Position numbers and translations under genes: made by a program | Notes under the pieces: generated by a model | The model's input: only the letters and a program-made list of their open reading frames with translations | Told to the model about the DNA's origin: nothing | The model's database searches: none | Shown: positions 8,565-15,565 of the stretch, in pieces | Layout of the letters: each line of letters begins with the position of its first letter | Position numbering within the stretch: position 1 is the stretch's first letter | DNA from: Ruminococcus sp. JC304 | Lineage (GTDB): Bacteria > Bacillota > Clostridia > Lachnospirales > Lachnospiraceae | Direction of reading: 5' to 3' | Length of the DNA stretch: 64,000 bases | NCBI GenBank assembly: GCA_000285855.2 | Contig: HE978651.1 | Coordinates: 326,012-390,011 of the forward strand

Positions 8565-8576
8565 GGAACCGGGCAG

Positions 8577-9224
8577 TTAATTTCTGGGTTTTTCCAGAAA
8601 AATACAGGAGTCCTCAAATCGAAGGTAACGCTTCAATGCAGTGTAAACATCCGCAGATACTTTTCTAAGGTCACGCTCGCCTGTCTCGAGCTTGCATATC
8701 TTACCCTTGCTGAAGCCACAGAGTTCCTCTAACTTGGACTGTGAATACCCCATTCGTTTGCGGTAGTACTGTAGGGTACGTCCAATCGCAGAACTGGTTG
8801 CAAGATAGGATATTGCATCTTCCAGAACCTCTACTGGGAATCCCAACTCCTGATACCCCATTGAGCAGATATGGAAATATGACTCTGATGGATAAGCATA
8901 TGGCTGATCTATCATAACATACATCGTTCCCTCAATTGTTTCATCTGTGTTTACTTCCACAACTACCTGTTCTTTTGTATAGAAGTTAGGGTACCCTTCA
9001 TATACATCCAGAAAACGCTCATCACTGGGGCTGATGCGGTATACTGCGACAGGGACAGAACCTCCTGCCTGTTTCTTTACTGTAAGGAATGCATTCCCAT
9101 TGATACCGCAGAATGCCAGAGTATAATCTTTCAATACCCCACTGGCTACAAATACGGAATCAGGGCATCTCTGGTAAAATTGTTCTGAATACAAGTTACT
9201 TCCATAAGCTATATAATAATTCAT
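8577..9224 (-). CDS. Gamma-glutamylcyclotransferase-like domain fused to HTH
   Basis: This 215-residue protein has two domains. Residues ~1-125 match the GGCT/AIG2-like fold, with the diagnostic YIAYGSN start and an acidic DVYEGYP segment. These enzymes cleave gamma-glutamyl amide bonds with release of 5-oxoproline. Residues ~145-205 form an XRE/Cro-like HTH (RMGYSQSKLEELCGFSKGKICKLETGERD). The fusion suggests an enzyme or sensor that controls transcription, or a repurposed domain. It follows the amidoligase gene by 51 bases. Amidoligase-GGCT pairs are known from comparative genomics as ligase/hydrolase partners. Ribosome site AAGGAG. Confidence 0.8.
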   Translation of the reverse strand: MNYYIAYGSNLYSEQFYQRCPDSVFVASGVLKDYTLAFCGINGNAFLTVKKQAGGSVPVAVYRISPSDERFLDVYEGYPNFYTKEQVVVEVNTDETIEGTMYVMIDQPYAYPSESYFHICSMGYQELGFPVEVLEDAISYLATSSAIGRTLQYYRKRMGYSQSKLEELCGFSKGKICKLETGERDLRKVSADVYTALKRYLRFEDSCIFLEKPRN

Positions 9225-9242
9225 AAGTATCTCCTTTCATAT

Positions 9243-9266
9243 AGTGGGGAGAGTTTTCTCCCCACT
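9243..9266. promoter_or_regulatory. Intergenic hairpin between amidoligase and GGCT-HTH
   Basis: AGTGGGGAGA (9243-9252) pairs perfectly with TCTCCCCACT (9257-9266), with a four-base loop. It lies between the amidoligase stop and the GGCT ribosome site. Without a T-run it may adjust the ratio of the two products by attenuation or processing. Confidence 0.6.
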
Positions 9267-9275
9267 GCCTGTACT

Positions 9276-10184
9276 TTATTTTGGGGCTCCGTTTCGCCAT
9301 GCACTGTCACCATCAAGTAATGCAAGCATATGCTTTCTGCAGGTCTTGAACTCATCACCGATCAAGTCCATGCGGAGCATCCAACATCGGAATGCATATT
9401 TAGGATTATCGGTACTTCTCTTAATCGGGCTGGCATATTTTACTGTCTGAGCCTGAGCAGTAATAGCAAGTACCATCTGGATGTAAGCCTTAACCTTTCC
9501 TGCATGTAATGTGGAATTGAATAAACGGTATTCGATGGTGCCACGATAGAACTGGCTGTGCAAATTCAGCATATGGTATCTGGATGAACTGTAATGCTGA
9601 TTTCTTGTACCTTCTGCATTCTGTTCCTTGTACCAGATACGGGCGAATTCTTCCAATGTACTGGGCTTTCTCTTATTCATGACTTCCACCATCTGCCTGT
9701 TTACTTTCTGGCAGTAGTTCTGACGGGCTGGCTCAATCTTAAGAGCCTGTACCAGAAGATCTTCTTTAGCAGTAAAGATATTAATCAGGCTACGCAGATG
9801 CTGTGGTGTGAAGCTTTCTCCGCCAACATGGATATGTAACCCTGTACTGTCATTTACCAGACCGCCTGCTTTTCTTAACTGTCTGACTAGTTCCTGTAAC
9901 AATTCAATATCAGGATAGTGCAGGATTGGTGTAACCATCTCTACTTTGTAGGTTCTGTCTGATACCCAGTTCCCATTCTTACGCTGTGCATGAATACTGG
10001 AATCATACATAAACTTCCATGTCCTTCCCTGCTGATCTGCTACTGAGTAAGCATCATAAGTACCGCCGATATATTCTGCTTCACTCTGGAAATATTTCGA
10101 TGCTACAGTAGCCGCCCTTTTACGGTTCATACCCGTAAATTCAATTTCTACTCCGAAAGTATACTGTTTCATAAGTTCATTCAT
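9276..10184 (-). CDS. Putative amidoligase (COOH-NH2 ligase family)
   Basis: This 302-residue protein has the signatures of the glutamine-synthetase-fold amidoligase family: an N-terminal FGVEIEF strand with acidic metal ligands, the TGLHIHVGG motif mid-protein, and a late EYRLFNSTL block containing the Glu/Arg pair. The family is predicted to form amide bonds with ATP on peptides or small molecules; few members are characterised. The start at 10184 has GAGGAGG nine bases upstream. It is first in a two-gene unit with the GGCT-HTH gene. The substrate is unknown. Secreted peptides nearby are candidates only by proximity. Confidence 0.85.
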   Translation of the reverse strand: MNELMKQYTFGVEIEFTGMNRKRAATVASKYFQSEAEYIGGTYDAYSVADQQGRTWKFMYDSSIHAQRKNGNWVSDRTYKVEMVTPILHYPDIELLQELVRQLRKAGGLVNDSTGLHIHVGGESFTPQHLRSLINIFTAKEDLLVQALKIEPARQNYCQKVNRQMVEVMNKRKPSTLEEFARIWYKEQNAEGTRNQHYSSSRYHMLNLHSQFYRGTIEYRLFNSTLHAGKVKAYIQMVLAITAQAQTVKYASPIKRSTDNPKYAFRCWMLRMDLIGDEFKTCRKHMLALLDGDSAWRNGAPK

Positions 10185-10323
10185 GACTGTGTCCTCCTCT
10201 TTTGGTGTGCCTACTATACCTCTAAGAGGGGAGTGGTTCAATATGTATGTCTTACAAAGATAAATACACTTGTTTGTGTATATTTGATACCCGATTCAAT
10301 ATGGTTGTTATATTCTTATAAGT

Positions 10324-10362
10324 AAAAAAGCATACTACATATTTCTTTGTGTAGTATGCTTT
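10324..10362 (-). terminator. Terminator of the methyltransferase gene
   Basis: Read leftward, AAAGCATACTACA (10362-10350) pairs with TGTAGTATGCTTT (10339-10327) and runs into further T. It starts 18 bases beyond the stop codon. Confidence 0.88.
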
Positions 10363-10380
10363 GATAACATGTATAGAAGT

Positions 10381-11547
10381 CTATCCTACTAAACTTTTTT
10401 CTACTAGTTTAAGAAACGGGCTATATTCTAAAACTCGATATTCACTCTTGAGAGATTTTAACAAATTAGTGTTGGTTATATTTAAGTGTCTGGCGATTTC
10501 AATATCTGGTATTGCTGGTTTGAAGTTAACGATCATGATTTCTGATATTCCACTTCCCCAGAGTTCTAATTCGTCTCTCATACCCTTAGTAGCAAGGTAA
10601 ACAACATATTTTCCAGTTCCTTCATATTGTTTTAACAGTTGGTAGATTTGTTCTGCTTGTTTGGGGTCATAGTAGGAGGCTTCGCCAGTAGGTGTTCGTG
10701 TGGTTGCTTTAGGTCTACAAGAGAATATCCACCTTCCTTTACATTGTTTTAATGCATCGCGCATTTTTGTAAAGTCGCCCAAAGATATTTCATTTTTATC
10801 ATCATTTTTTTCCTTCTTTTTTTGGGCTGGATATGTTTCTTTATATTGAGTAGTTGCAATATATGGTGAGTCCAGATAAAATAATACTTTGTCATCATTA
10901 ATATAAGAATTTACTATCTCTAGGGCATCATCACATCTGCAGTCTACTTCCTTAAAAATATCTGTCATATGTTTCCACTTGGGAATATTTTTGATGAAAT
11001 TTTGGATATCATTTGTTGTTTTTATTCCAGATACTGAGGAACCATAATTTCTTCCAAATGAATATTGGTAAGTAAAAGCTAATGCGCCTCTTAGCATTTC
11101 TTCTTTGTTTAATGGTGTTTTTGAATGTCGTATAACATTCCCGAAGTAGTCACATTTTTTGTATATTCCACGAGCTATAAGTACTTTATATTCCATGCGG
11201 TCAGCAATTTCTTTTTTCTTGAAGGAGCCTCTTCCAAGAGCAGATAATTCTTCAGTATCCGCTGTTTGTACAAATTCTACCAGATGAGATAACTTTGCTT
11301 TGTATTCTTCGGGATATGTATGAATAACATAAAAGAAATTGGAAACATATAAGTCTTTGTCGTTGTAAATACGTTCTACATGGTAGGGCAGTGGCGGGAG
11401 CGTATAGGTGACATTTCCTGAACCACCGAATACATCGATGAATGTATGTATAGGCGGTACTTTGCTTCCATCCGCATTTTTTATATATGGAAGATTGTAC
11501 ACTATGTTACGAACCATAAAGTTGTATGGATATATCTTCTTTCCCAT
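10381..11547 (-). CDS. D12-class DNA N6-adenine methyltransferase
   Basis: This 388-residue Dam-like enzyme is counted from the first ATG. It starts with the canonical QYMGKK block of the family, then SAM-binding motif I (FIDVFGGSG, ~38-46) and the catalytic motif LDSPY (~215) in place of the usual DPPY. It methylates adenine in a short DNA site. No endonuclease partner is recognised, so it may be an orphan or protective enzyme. The open frame continues ~95 protein-like codons upstream without a usual start codon and runs into the end of the upstream gene (see 11548-11835). The region is more AT-rich than the rest of the element and lacks its dispersed motif. Confidence 0.88.
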   Translation of the reverse strand: MGKKIYPYNFMVRNIVYNLPYIKNADGSKVPPIHTFIDVFGGSGNVTYTLPPLPYHVERIYNDKDLYVSNFFYVIHTYPEEYKAKLSHLVEFVQTADTEELSALGRGSFKKKEIADRMEYKVLIARGIYKKCDYFGNVIRHSKTPLNKEEMLRGALAFTYQYSFGRNYGSSVSGIKTTNDIQNFIKNIPKWKHMTDIFKEVDCRCDDALEIVNSYINDDKVLFYLDSPYIATTQYKETYPAQKKKEKNDDKNEISLGDFTKMRDALKQCKGRWIFSCRPKATTRTPTGEASYYDPKQAEQIYQLLKQYEGTGKYVVYLATKGMRDELELWGSGISEIMIVNFKPAIPDIEIARHLNITNTNLLKSLKSEYRVLEYSPFLKLVEKSLVG

Positions 11548-11835
11548 ATACTGTATTGGATTATCAGCAGAAGAATATGAATCATATATCCAATCCTGCT
11601 CAGGTGTTGAATTCCACTTGGTAAGTAAATTCTTCCGGAGGTTAAGTTCTTCAAGAATTTCTTTTGCGGTTTTTCCGAAGTGCTGTGCATAGTTATCGTA
11701 GATTAGGACATAAATTATCTTACGGATAATCGGAGGATATATGATTTTTTTGTTACTGGATTTGAGTTCCGCGATTAACTGTTTAACTATTTTTATTTTT
11801 CCTGAAACAGTACCTCGGGAGAGTCTTTTGATTTA
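11548..11835 (-). other. Upstream in-frame extension of the methyltransferase
   Basis: The methyltransferase frame stays open for about 95 codons above its first ATG. The translation looks real (for example KIVKQLIAELKSSNKK, then FGKTAKEILEELNLRKN and TPEQDWIYDSYSS). There is no ATG, GTG or TTG in it. It overlaps the 3' end of the upstream gene, which ends GAA AAA TAA. A one-base backward slip on that A5 run would join the two frames into one fusion protein. An ATA start, a mutated start or a disabling frameshift are alternatives. Confidence 0.65.
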
Positions 11836-12413
11836 GTAGTGCATTGCCAATGTTTGGGCATAAGTTTATACAGTAATTCATAGTGCTTTCTATCTAGTAC
11901 ATATTTTTTTCTGTTGGTACATTTGCACCGAGTTTCAGGAACTCTGACTTCATAGTAATGCTCACAGTATTGAGAAAGAAAATCATATTGTGGAGACAGA
12001 TTCCACATGATAAGTATATCAGAGGGAAGTTCTAAAGGCTCTAGTAATATTTTTTTTAAATCAGAATTGATATCTTTTCGGTAGGAAATATATGACATGT
12101 AGTAAATACACATTTTTATAATAGCAGGGCAATGGTTGTATATAACATCATCTGATCGTATATTCATTCCCGAAGCTTCAAGACGGTTTAGCATTTTATC
12201 TACTTCAGACAACTTTTCCTTAAAATCTTTAGGCTCATAAACTTCTCGTACTAACTTATCAACAGCATCATAATCTTCTGAGTCCCAGCCGATATCCTCA
12301 TACAGAGAATTAGGAATGCTTGATTTTCTTTTAGCATATGGATTTAAGACAGCATCAAAGCGTGTGTATATTAGGTTTATTTGTTCTCGTATTTTTTCAT
12401 TTGTAATTTCCAT
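11793..12413 (-). CDS. Unknown protein, methyltransferase partner
   Basis: A 206-residue protein of unknown family. It is helical and acidic in the first half. Near the C-terminus is a cluster of Cys/His (RCKCTNRKK, then HWQC) that could bind zinc. GGAGG lies eight bases before the ATG. It ends in GAA AAA TAA inside the 5' extension of the methyltransferase frame, so the two are transcribed together and perhaps joined by -1 frameshifting. It could be a specificity, regulatory or nuclease component; none is demonstrated by motif. Confidence 0.7.
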   Translation of the reverse strand: MEITNEKIREQINLIYTRFDAVLNPYAKRKSSIPNSLYEDIGWDSEDYDAVDKLVREVYEPKDFKEKLSEVDKMLNRLEASGMNIRSDDVIYNHCPAIIKMCIYYMSYISYRKDINSDLKKILLEPLELPSDILIMWNLSPQYDFLSQYCEHYYEVRVPETRCKCTNRKKYVLDRKHYELLYKLMPKHWQCTTKSKDSPEVLFQEK

Positions 12414-12779
12414 ACAATATCCTCCATGAACACTATTTACTATATCATACCATGGGATGTACGGTCTGTATATTATTATTCATGATGCGGATTTGCCATA
12501 CCGTCTGCTATAGACAGATATATAGTATCTGAAATTTTTGGGTATGAGTACCTCTGGGTGCATAGAGGTATTTGCAATCTATTATATAAGTAGTAACATA
12601 AAGGGATTGTATCGCATAAAGAACAATGATAAAACAAATAATTGACGGTATTGTTGATTATATTTGGAAATTGAGAAACATAATTATGGAAGAATATCAA
12701 TGTTTTGAACACAGTTTGAACACAGCCGTTGATGAAGTACCTGAAAGCCCCCTTTCTTCAACACTTTTTGGGTACGCTA
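12414..12779. other. Right-end non-coding region of the element
   Basis: AT-rich, without a convincing gene. It contains TTGAACACAGTTTGAACACA (12704-12723), two tandem TTTGAACACA units. Related TTGAACACA copies lie at 831-839, just inside the left end, and at 12865, just outside the right end. Such repeats beside att sites are candidate arm-type integrase binding sites. Confidence 0.5.
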
Positions 12780-12809
12780 ACCGGTTCGATTCCGGTCTGC
12801 GGCATGATT
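12780..12809. repeat. att direct repeat, right copy (attR-like)
   Basis: Exact copy of 732-761: the 3' end of tRNA-Leu without the rest of the gene. Chromosomal sequence, including a terminator hairpin like that at the left end, resumes beyond it. Confidence 0.9.
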
Positions 12810-12818
12810 ATAAAATGG

Positions 12819-12857
12819 GAGAAACGTTAGTTTTACAGCGTTTCTCTTATTTTTTTG
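12819..12857 (+). terminator. Terminator hairpin beside the right att copy
   Basis: GAGAAACG (12819-12826) pairs with CGTTTCTC (12839-12846) before a T-run. It is a diverged duplicate of the hairpin at 770-808 and probably the original tRNA operon terminator or its element-borne copy. Confidence 0.75.
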
Positions 12858-12952
12858 CTTATAGGTTTTGAACACACTTCTCTTGATTTTTCATTACTCT
12901 TGCCAACTGGAAGTTAAAAATACATTTAAGTATTTTATAACAATAACTTGCA

Positions 12953-12981
12953 TAGACAAAACAGGTTCCATCGTATATACT
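12953..12981 (+). promoter_or_regulatory. Promoter of iadA
   Basis: TAGACA and TATACT with a 17-base spacer form a good sigma-70 type promoter about 95 bases before the start codon. Confidence 0.65.
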
Positions 12982-13075
12982 TGGAGTAGAAACCAAATAA
13001 AAAAGGAAAAGTAACTGTTCAGAACCGCTTAAAGCACTTGTGTAATGAACAGCTACGGGAAAAAGAGGAACAGTT

Positions 13076-14215
13076 ATGTTATTGGTAAAGAATGCAGAGG
13101 TTTACGCACCGGAATATCTCGGAAAAAAAGATCTTTTGATTTGCGGAGGAAAGATTGAATGTATACAGGATTCCATCGGAGAACTGCCTGTGGAATGTGA
13201 GATACTGGATGCAGAGGGAAAAATTCTTACACCCGGATTTTTAGATCAGCATGTACATATTACTGGAGGTGGCGGAGAGGGAAGCTTTCATACACGGACA
13301 CCGGAATTACAGATGTCAGAGCTGGTAGAGAACGGTATCACAACAGTGGTGGGACTTCTGGGAACAGATGGAATCACCAGGAGTGTGGACAATCTTTACG
13401 CGAAGACCAGGGTACTCTGTGAAGAGGGCGTGAGTGCTTATATGCTTACAGGTGCTTACGGATATCCTAGCCCGACGCTCACAGGCGAGATAGATCGAGA
13501 TATTGTATTTGTGAAGGAGATTCTGGGTGTGAAGCTGGCAATCTCTGATCACAGGGCACCTAATGTGACGGAGGATCAGCTGATTCAGATTGCAAGCAAA
13601 GCCCGTGTGGCGGGAATGCTCAGTGGAAAACCAGGCATTGTGGTGCTTCATATGGGAGATGACGAGGCTGGTCTGGCTCCGGTATTCCGGGCACTGGAGG
13701 AGAGTTCTGTTCCCGTACGGATTTTCCGACCCACGCACGTGAATCGGAATGAAAAGCTGTTAGAGGATGGATACGAATTTATAGGTCGAGGAGGCTATAT
13801 TGATCTGACCTGCGGTATGCATACTTCACCGGGAGAATGTGTTCTGGAGGCGAAAAAGCGGGGATTGCCCACAGAGCATATTACCATGAGCTCTGACGGA
13901 CATGGAAGCTGGTCTAATTATGCGGAGGATGGCAGCCTTTTAGAGATAGGTGTGTCTGGTGTGGATGCGCTTTATAAAGAGTTGAAATATATGGTGCAGG
14001 CACTTGGAATGAATCTGGAGGAAGCATTGCCTTATATGACCTGTCAGGTGGCGGAGAGCCTGGATTTACAGGGAATCAAGGGAATTGTGGCAGAAGGGGC
14101 CGATGCAGATATGTTGCTGTTTGATCAGAACCTGACGCTGGATACCTATGTGGCAAGGGGAGAGATCTTTATGAAGCATGGAGAGGTACTCCGAAAAGGA
14201 ACTTACGAGAAATAA
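13076..14215 (+). CDS. iadA: Isoaspartyl (beta-aspartyl) dipeptidase
   Basis: This 379-residue zinc amidohydrolase hydrolyses beta-aspartyl dipeptides that arise from damaged proteins. Visible signatures are GFLDQHVHITGGGGEG (metal-binding HxH plus the family's glycine run), GAYGYPSPT, the later His of VLHMGDD and RPTHVNR, and SSDGHGS containing the metal/catalytic Asp. Length is normal for the family. Ribosome site GAGGA. It faces the rpiR regulator gene tail to tail. With the symporter and creatininase genes beyond, it suggests a peptide- or amide-scavenging locus under RpiR-type control. Confidence 0.92.
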   Translation: MLLVKNAEVYAPEYLGKKDLLICGGKIECIQDSIGELPVECEILDAEGKILTPGFLDQHVHITGGGGEGSFHTRTPELQMSELVENGITTVVGLLGTDGITRSVDNLYAKTRVLCEEGVSAYMLTGAYGYPSPTLTGEIDRDIVFVKEILGVKLAISDHRAPNVTEDQLIQIASKARVAGMLSGKPGIVVLHMGDDEAGLAPVFRALEESSVPVRIFRPTHVNRNEKLLEDGYEFIGRGGYIDLTCGMHTSPGECVLEAKKRGLPTEHITMSSDGHGSWSNYAEDGSLLEIGVSGVDALYKELKYMVQALGMNLEEALPYMTCQVAESLDLQGIKGIVAEGADADMLLFDQNLTLDTYVARGEIFMKHGEVLRKGTYEK

Positions 14216-14220
14216 AAGAT

Positions 14221-14252
14221 AAAAAAGAATCCTGCTTGCAGGATTCTTTTTT
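14221..14252. terminator. Bidirectional terminator between iadA and rpiR-type gene
   Basis: AAAAAAGAATCCTGC (14221-14235) and GCAGGATTCTTTTTT (14238-14252) form a perfect hairpin with A- and T-runs, suited to both converging genes. Confidence 0.92.
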
Positions 14253-14261
14253 GTCTGGAAA

Positions 14262-15104
14262 TCAGGATGGTAAGGTATCAATAAAGATCTGACGTTCTGC
14301 TGGCGATACACTGTCAATAACAAGACAGGAAGCCAGAATATTGAGCATGGCCATGGGTACGGTCATGGAGTTGTAAAACAGTTTCGTAGAGGTGGGGCAA
14401 AGCAGCAAAAGTGTGCTGTGTGCTGCCGCCGGAGAAGTATTACTGTCGGTGATGGTCAGAATCGGTACACCGGATTTTGCCGCTTTTTTAGCAATATTTC
14501 CAATAGGGAAATAGTAGCGGGGGAAAGAGAAAAAGATTACCAGATCACCATCCGTCAGTTTTTGGATAGTCTTCTGGGTTAAATCCAGATCTGATAAATC
14601 AATCAATACAGCATTAAGGTACAGGATTTCCAGACGACTCTGCAGAAATTTACCGGGTACCAGGGAAATATCATGGGCAAAAATGTAGATACGGCTGCTT
14701 TTTCGGATTTCATCAGAAGCCTTTATCACAGATTCCAGATTGATGTTAGCAATAAAATCAGAGAAAACAGTAGCCTCTGTATTGCAGATTTCATGAAGGA
14801 TCCGTTCTCGTTCGGAGGCTTCGCCTGAGATGCGCTCCGGCAGAAAAAAGGAAGAAGAGGAGGCTTGCTTTATCATTTTCTGGGTATAGTCCCGGAACTG
14901 CTCCTTTAAGTCCAGAAAGCTGGAGCAGCCCAGCTTCTTACAAAAACGGAGCAAAGTCAGCTCTGAGGTACCGGTCTGATGGCTCAGCTGTGCCAGTGTA
15001 ATGTAACTGATTTCCTCCAGATTGGCGATCAGATAATCTGCAATGGTTTTCTGCTTTTTCGTCAGGGTAGGATAAAGTTTTTGGAGATGTTCTAAAATAT
15101 CCAT
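14262..15104 (-). CDS. RpiR/MurR-family transcriptional regulator
   Basis: This 280-residue regulator has an N-terminal HTH_6 domain (~1-75, TLAQLSHQTGTSELTLLRFCK) and a C-terminal SIS domain (~115-260) that usually binds a phosphosugar or related ligand. The start at 15104 is preferred to 15140: family proteins begin just before the 'LTKKQKTIADYL' helix and an AAAGGA lies 15 bases upstream, though the spacing is long. It is divergent from the symporter operon and convergent with iadA, so it probably controls these genes in response to a peptide or sugar-derived signal. Confidence 0.88.
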   Translation of the reverse strand: MDILEHLQKLYPTLTKKQKTIADYLIANLEEISYITLAQLSHQTGTSELTLLRFCKKLGCSSFLDLKEQFRDYTQKMIKQASSSSFFLPERISGEASERERILHEICNTEATVFSDFIANINLESVIKASDEIRKSSRIYIFAHDISLVPGKFLQSRLEILYLNAVLIDLSDLDLTQKTIQKLTDGDLVIFFSFPRYYFPIGNIAKKAAKSGVPILTITDSNTSPAAAHSTLLLLCPTSTKLFYNSMTVPMAMLNILASCLVIDSVSPAERQIFIDTLPS

Positions 15105-15181
15105 ATATATTACACAATGTCCTTTCTCTGCATGGTTCATGCAAAATTTTAGATTTTTTTCATAAAAATTTTAGTAAAAAC

Positions 15182-15209
15182 TTTACAAAATCATTATAAC
15201 ATGTATAAT
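15182..15209 (+). promoter_or_regulatory. Promoter of the symporter operon
   Basis: TTTACA and TATAAT with a 16-base spacer, in the AT-rich region divergent from the RpiR-type gene. Palindromic AT-rich sequence follows (15219-15275) and may be the operator. Confidence 0.6.
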
Positions 15210-15316
15210 AGAAAATATAAAGTAAAGTATATACTTAACAAAAAAATCGAAAGAATCTTTAATATTATAGTATATATTATATGATTTTCTTTCGAAAAAA
15301 AAGGAGGAAAAAGGCT

Positions 15317-15565
15317 ATGAAGAAACTTTTTGAGAAACACTTCGAACGGACATGGTTGATTATTTTTCTGATTATGTTTGTATTCATTATGATTCCGTTC
15401 CCGTTTTTCTACAGCGAGACGTATATTCCCGCATTTGGTGGTGTTCCGCTTTATATATTCGGATGGTTTGTTCACACTGCCATTACATTTGCGCTGATTA
15501 TTATCTATTACCGCATGTGTATGAAGAGAAAAGAATATCACACTTATGATGAGGAGGACAAATAA
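15317..15565 (+). CDS. Small membrane protein (DUF3311-like), symporter partner
   Basis: An 82-residue protein with two transmembrane helices (about 10-30 and 43-66) and a charged C-terminal tail. Small two-helix proteins of this kind commonly precede sodium:solute symporter genes and are thought to be accessory subunits. The start at 15317 has AGGAGG eleven bases upstream. Its stop codon directly abuts the symporter start, so the pair is translationally coupled. Confidence 0.75.
   Translation: MKKLFEKHFERTWLIIFLIMFVFIMIPFPFFYSETYIPAFGGVPLYIFGWFVHTAITFALIIIYYRMCMKRKEYHTYDEEDK

Larger units (their letters stand above)
6189..8576. other. 2.4-kb non-coding, pyrimidine-rich region
   Basis: No credible gene on either strand. 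Open frames here are short, lack ribosome sites and merely follow the repeats. The + strand is C/T-rich over 7360-7950 with many CTG/TCT runs. It contains the 144-bp repeats and several TACCCCAYT motifs. Its left edge holds the promoter of the secreted protein gene (5307-6188). The size is remarkable in a 12-kb element. It may be an origin-like or structural region, a long non-coding RNA, or decayed genes. Confidence 0.65.
2622..9143. repeat. Dispersed one-orientation motif TACCCCAYT
   Basis: Twelve exact copies of TACCCCAYT, usually inside a longer consensus RRTACCCCAYTCRT, begin at 2622, 3084, 3914, 4705, 4815, 6243, 6452, 7346, 8197, 8746, 8854 and 9135. All are on the + strand. Near copies (TACCCTACT, TACCCTGCT) lie at 6650, 6913, 7057 and 7201. 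They occur in four different genes and in every gap, in different reading frames, so coding constraint does not explain them. The first two of these genes encode a recombinase and an HTH protein, the others the GGCT-HTH fusion. Confidence 0.8.
732..12809. mobile_element. ~12-kb integrative element in tRNA-Leu
   Basis: The segment is bounded by the 30-bp tRNA-Leu repeat, has a tyrosine integrase next to the left end, and its genes all point leftward. Cargo is a second tyrosine recombinase, a resolvase-like protein, an HTH protein, secreted proteins, an amidoligase, a GGCT-HTH fusion and a D12 methyltransferase. No relaxase, type IV secretion, replication or phage structural gene is recognisable. 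It may therefore be a satellite or a mobilisable island that relies on another element for transfer, or a decayed remnant. The TACCCCAYT motif occurs from about 2.6 to 9.2 kb but not in the methyltransferase module, which suggests that module was joined later. Confidence 0.88.

Noticed and set aside
2622-9143. CRISPR array as an explanation for the TACCCCAYT copies
   Set aside because: Spacing ranges from about 100 to over 1000 bases, copies lie inside genes, and there are no spacers of even length or cas genes.
10381-12413. A complete restriction-modification system
   Set aside because: Only the methyltransferase is recognisable. The neighbour lacks visible nuclease motifs, so the call would be unsupported.
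12476-12871. Short frames at the right end of the element, one crossing the att repeat
   Set aside because: No ribosome site, and one reads through tRNA-derived sequence.
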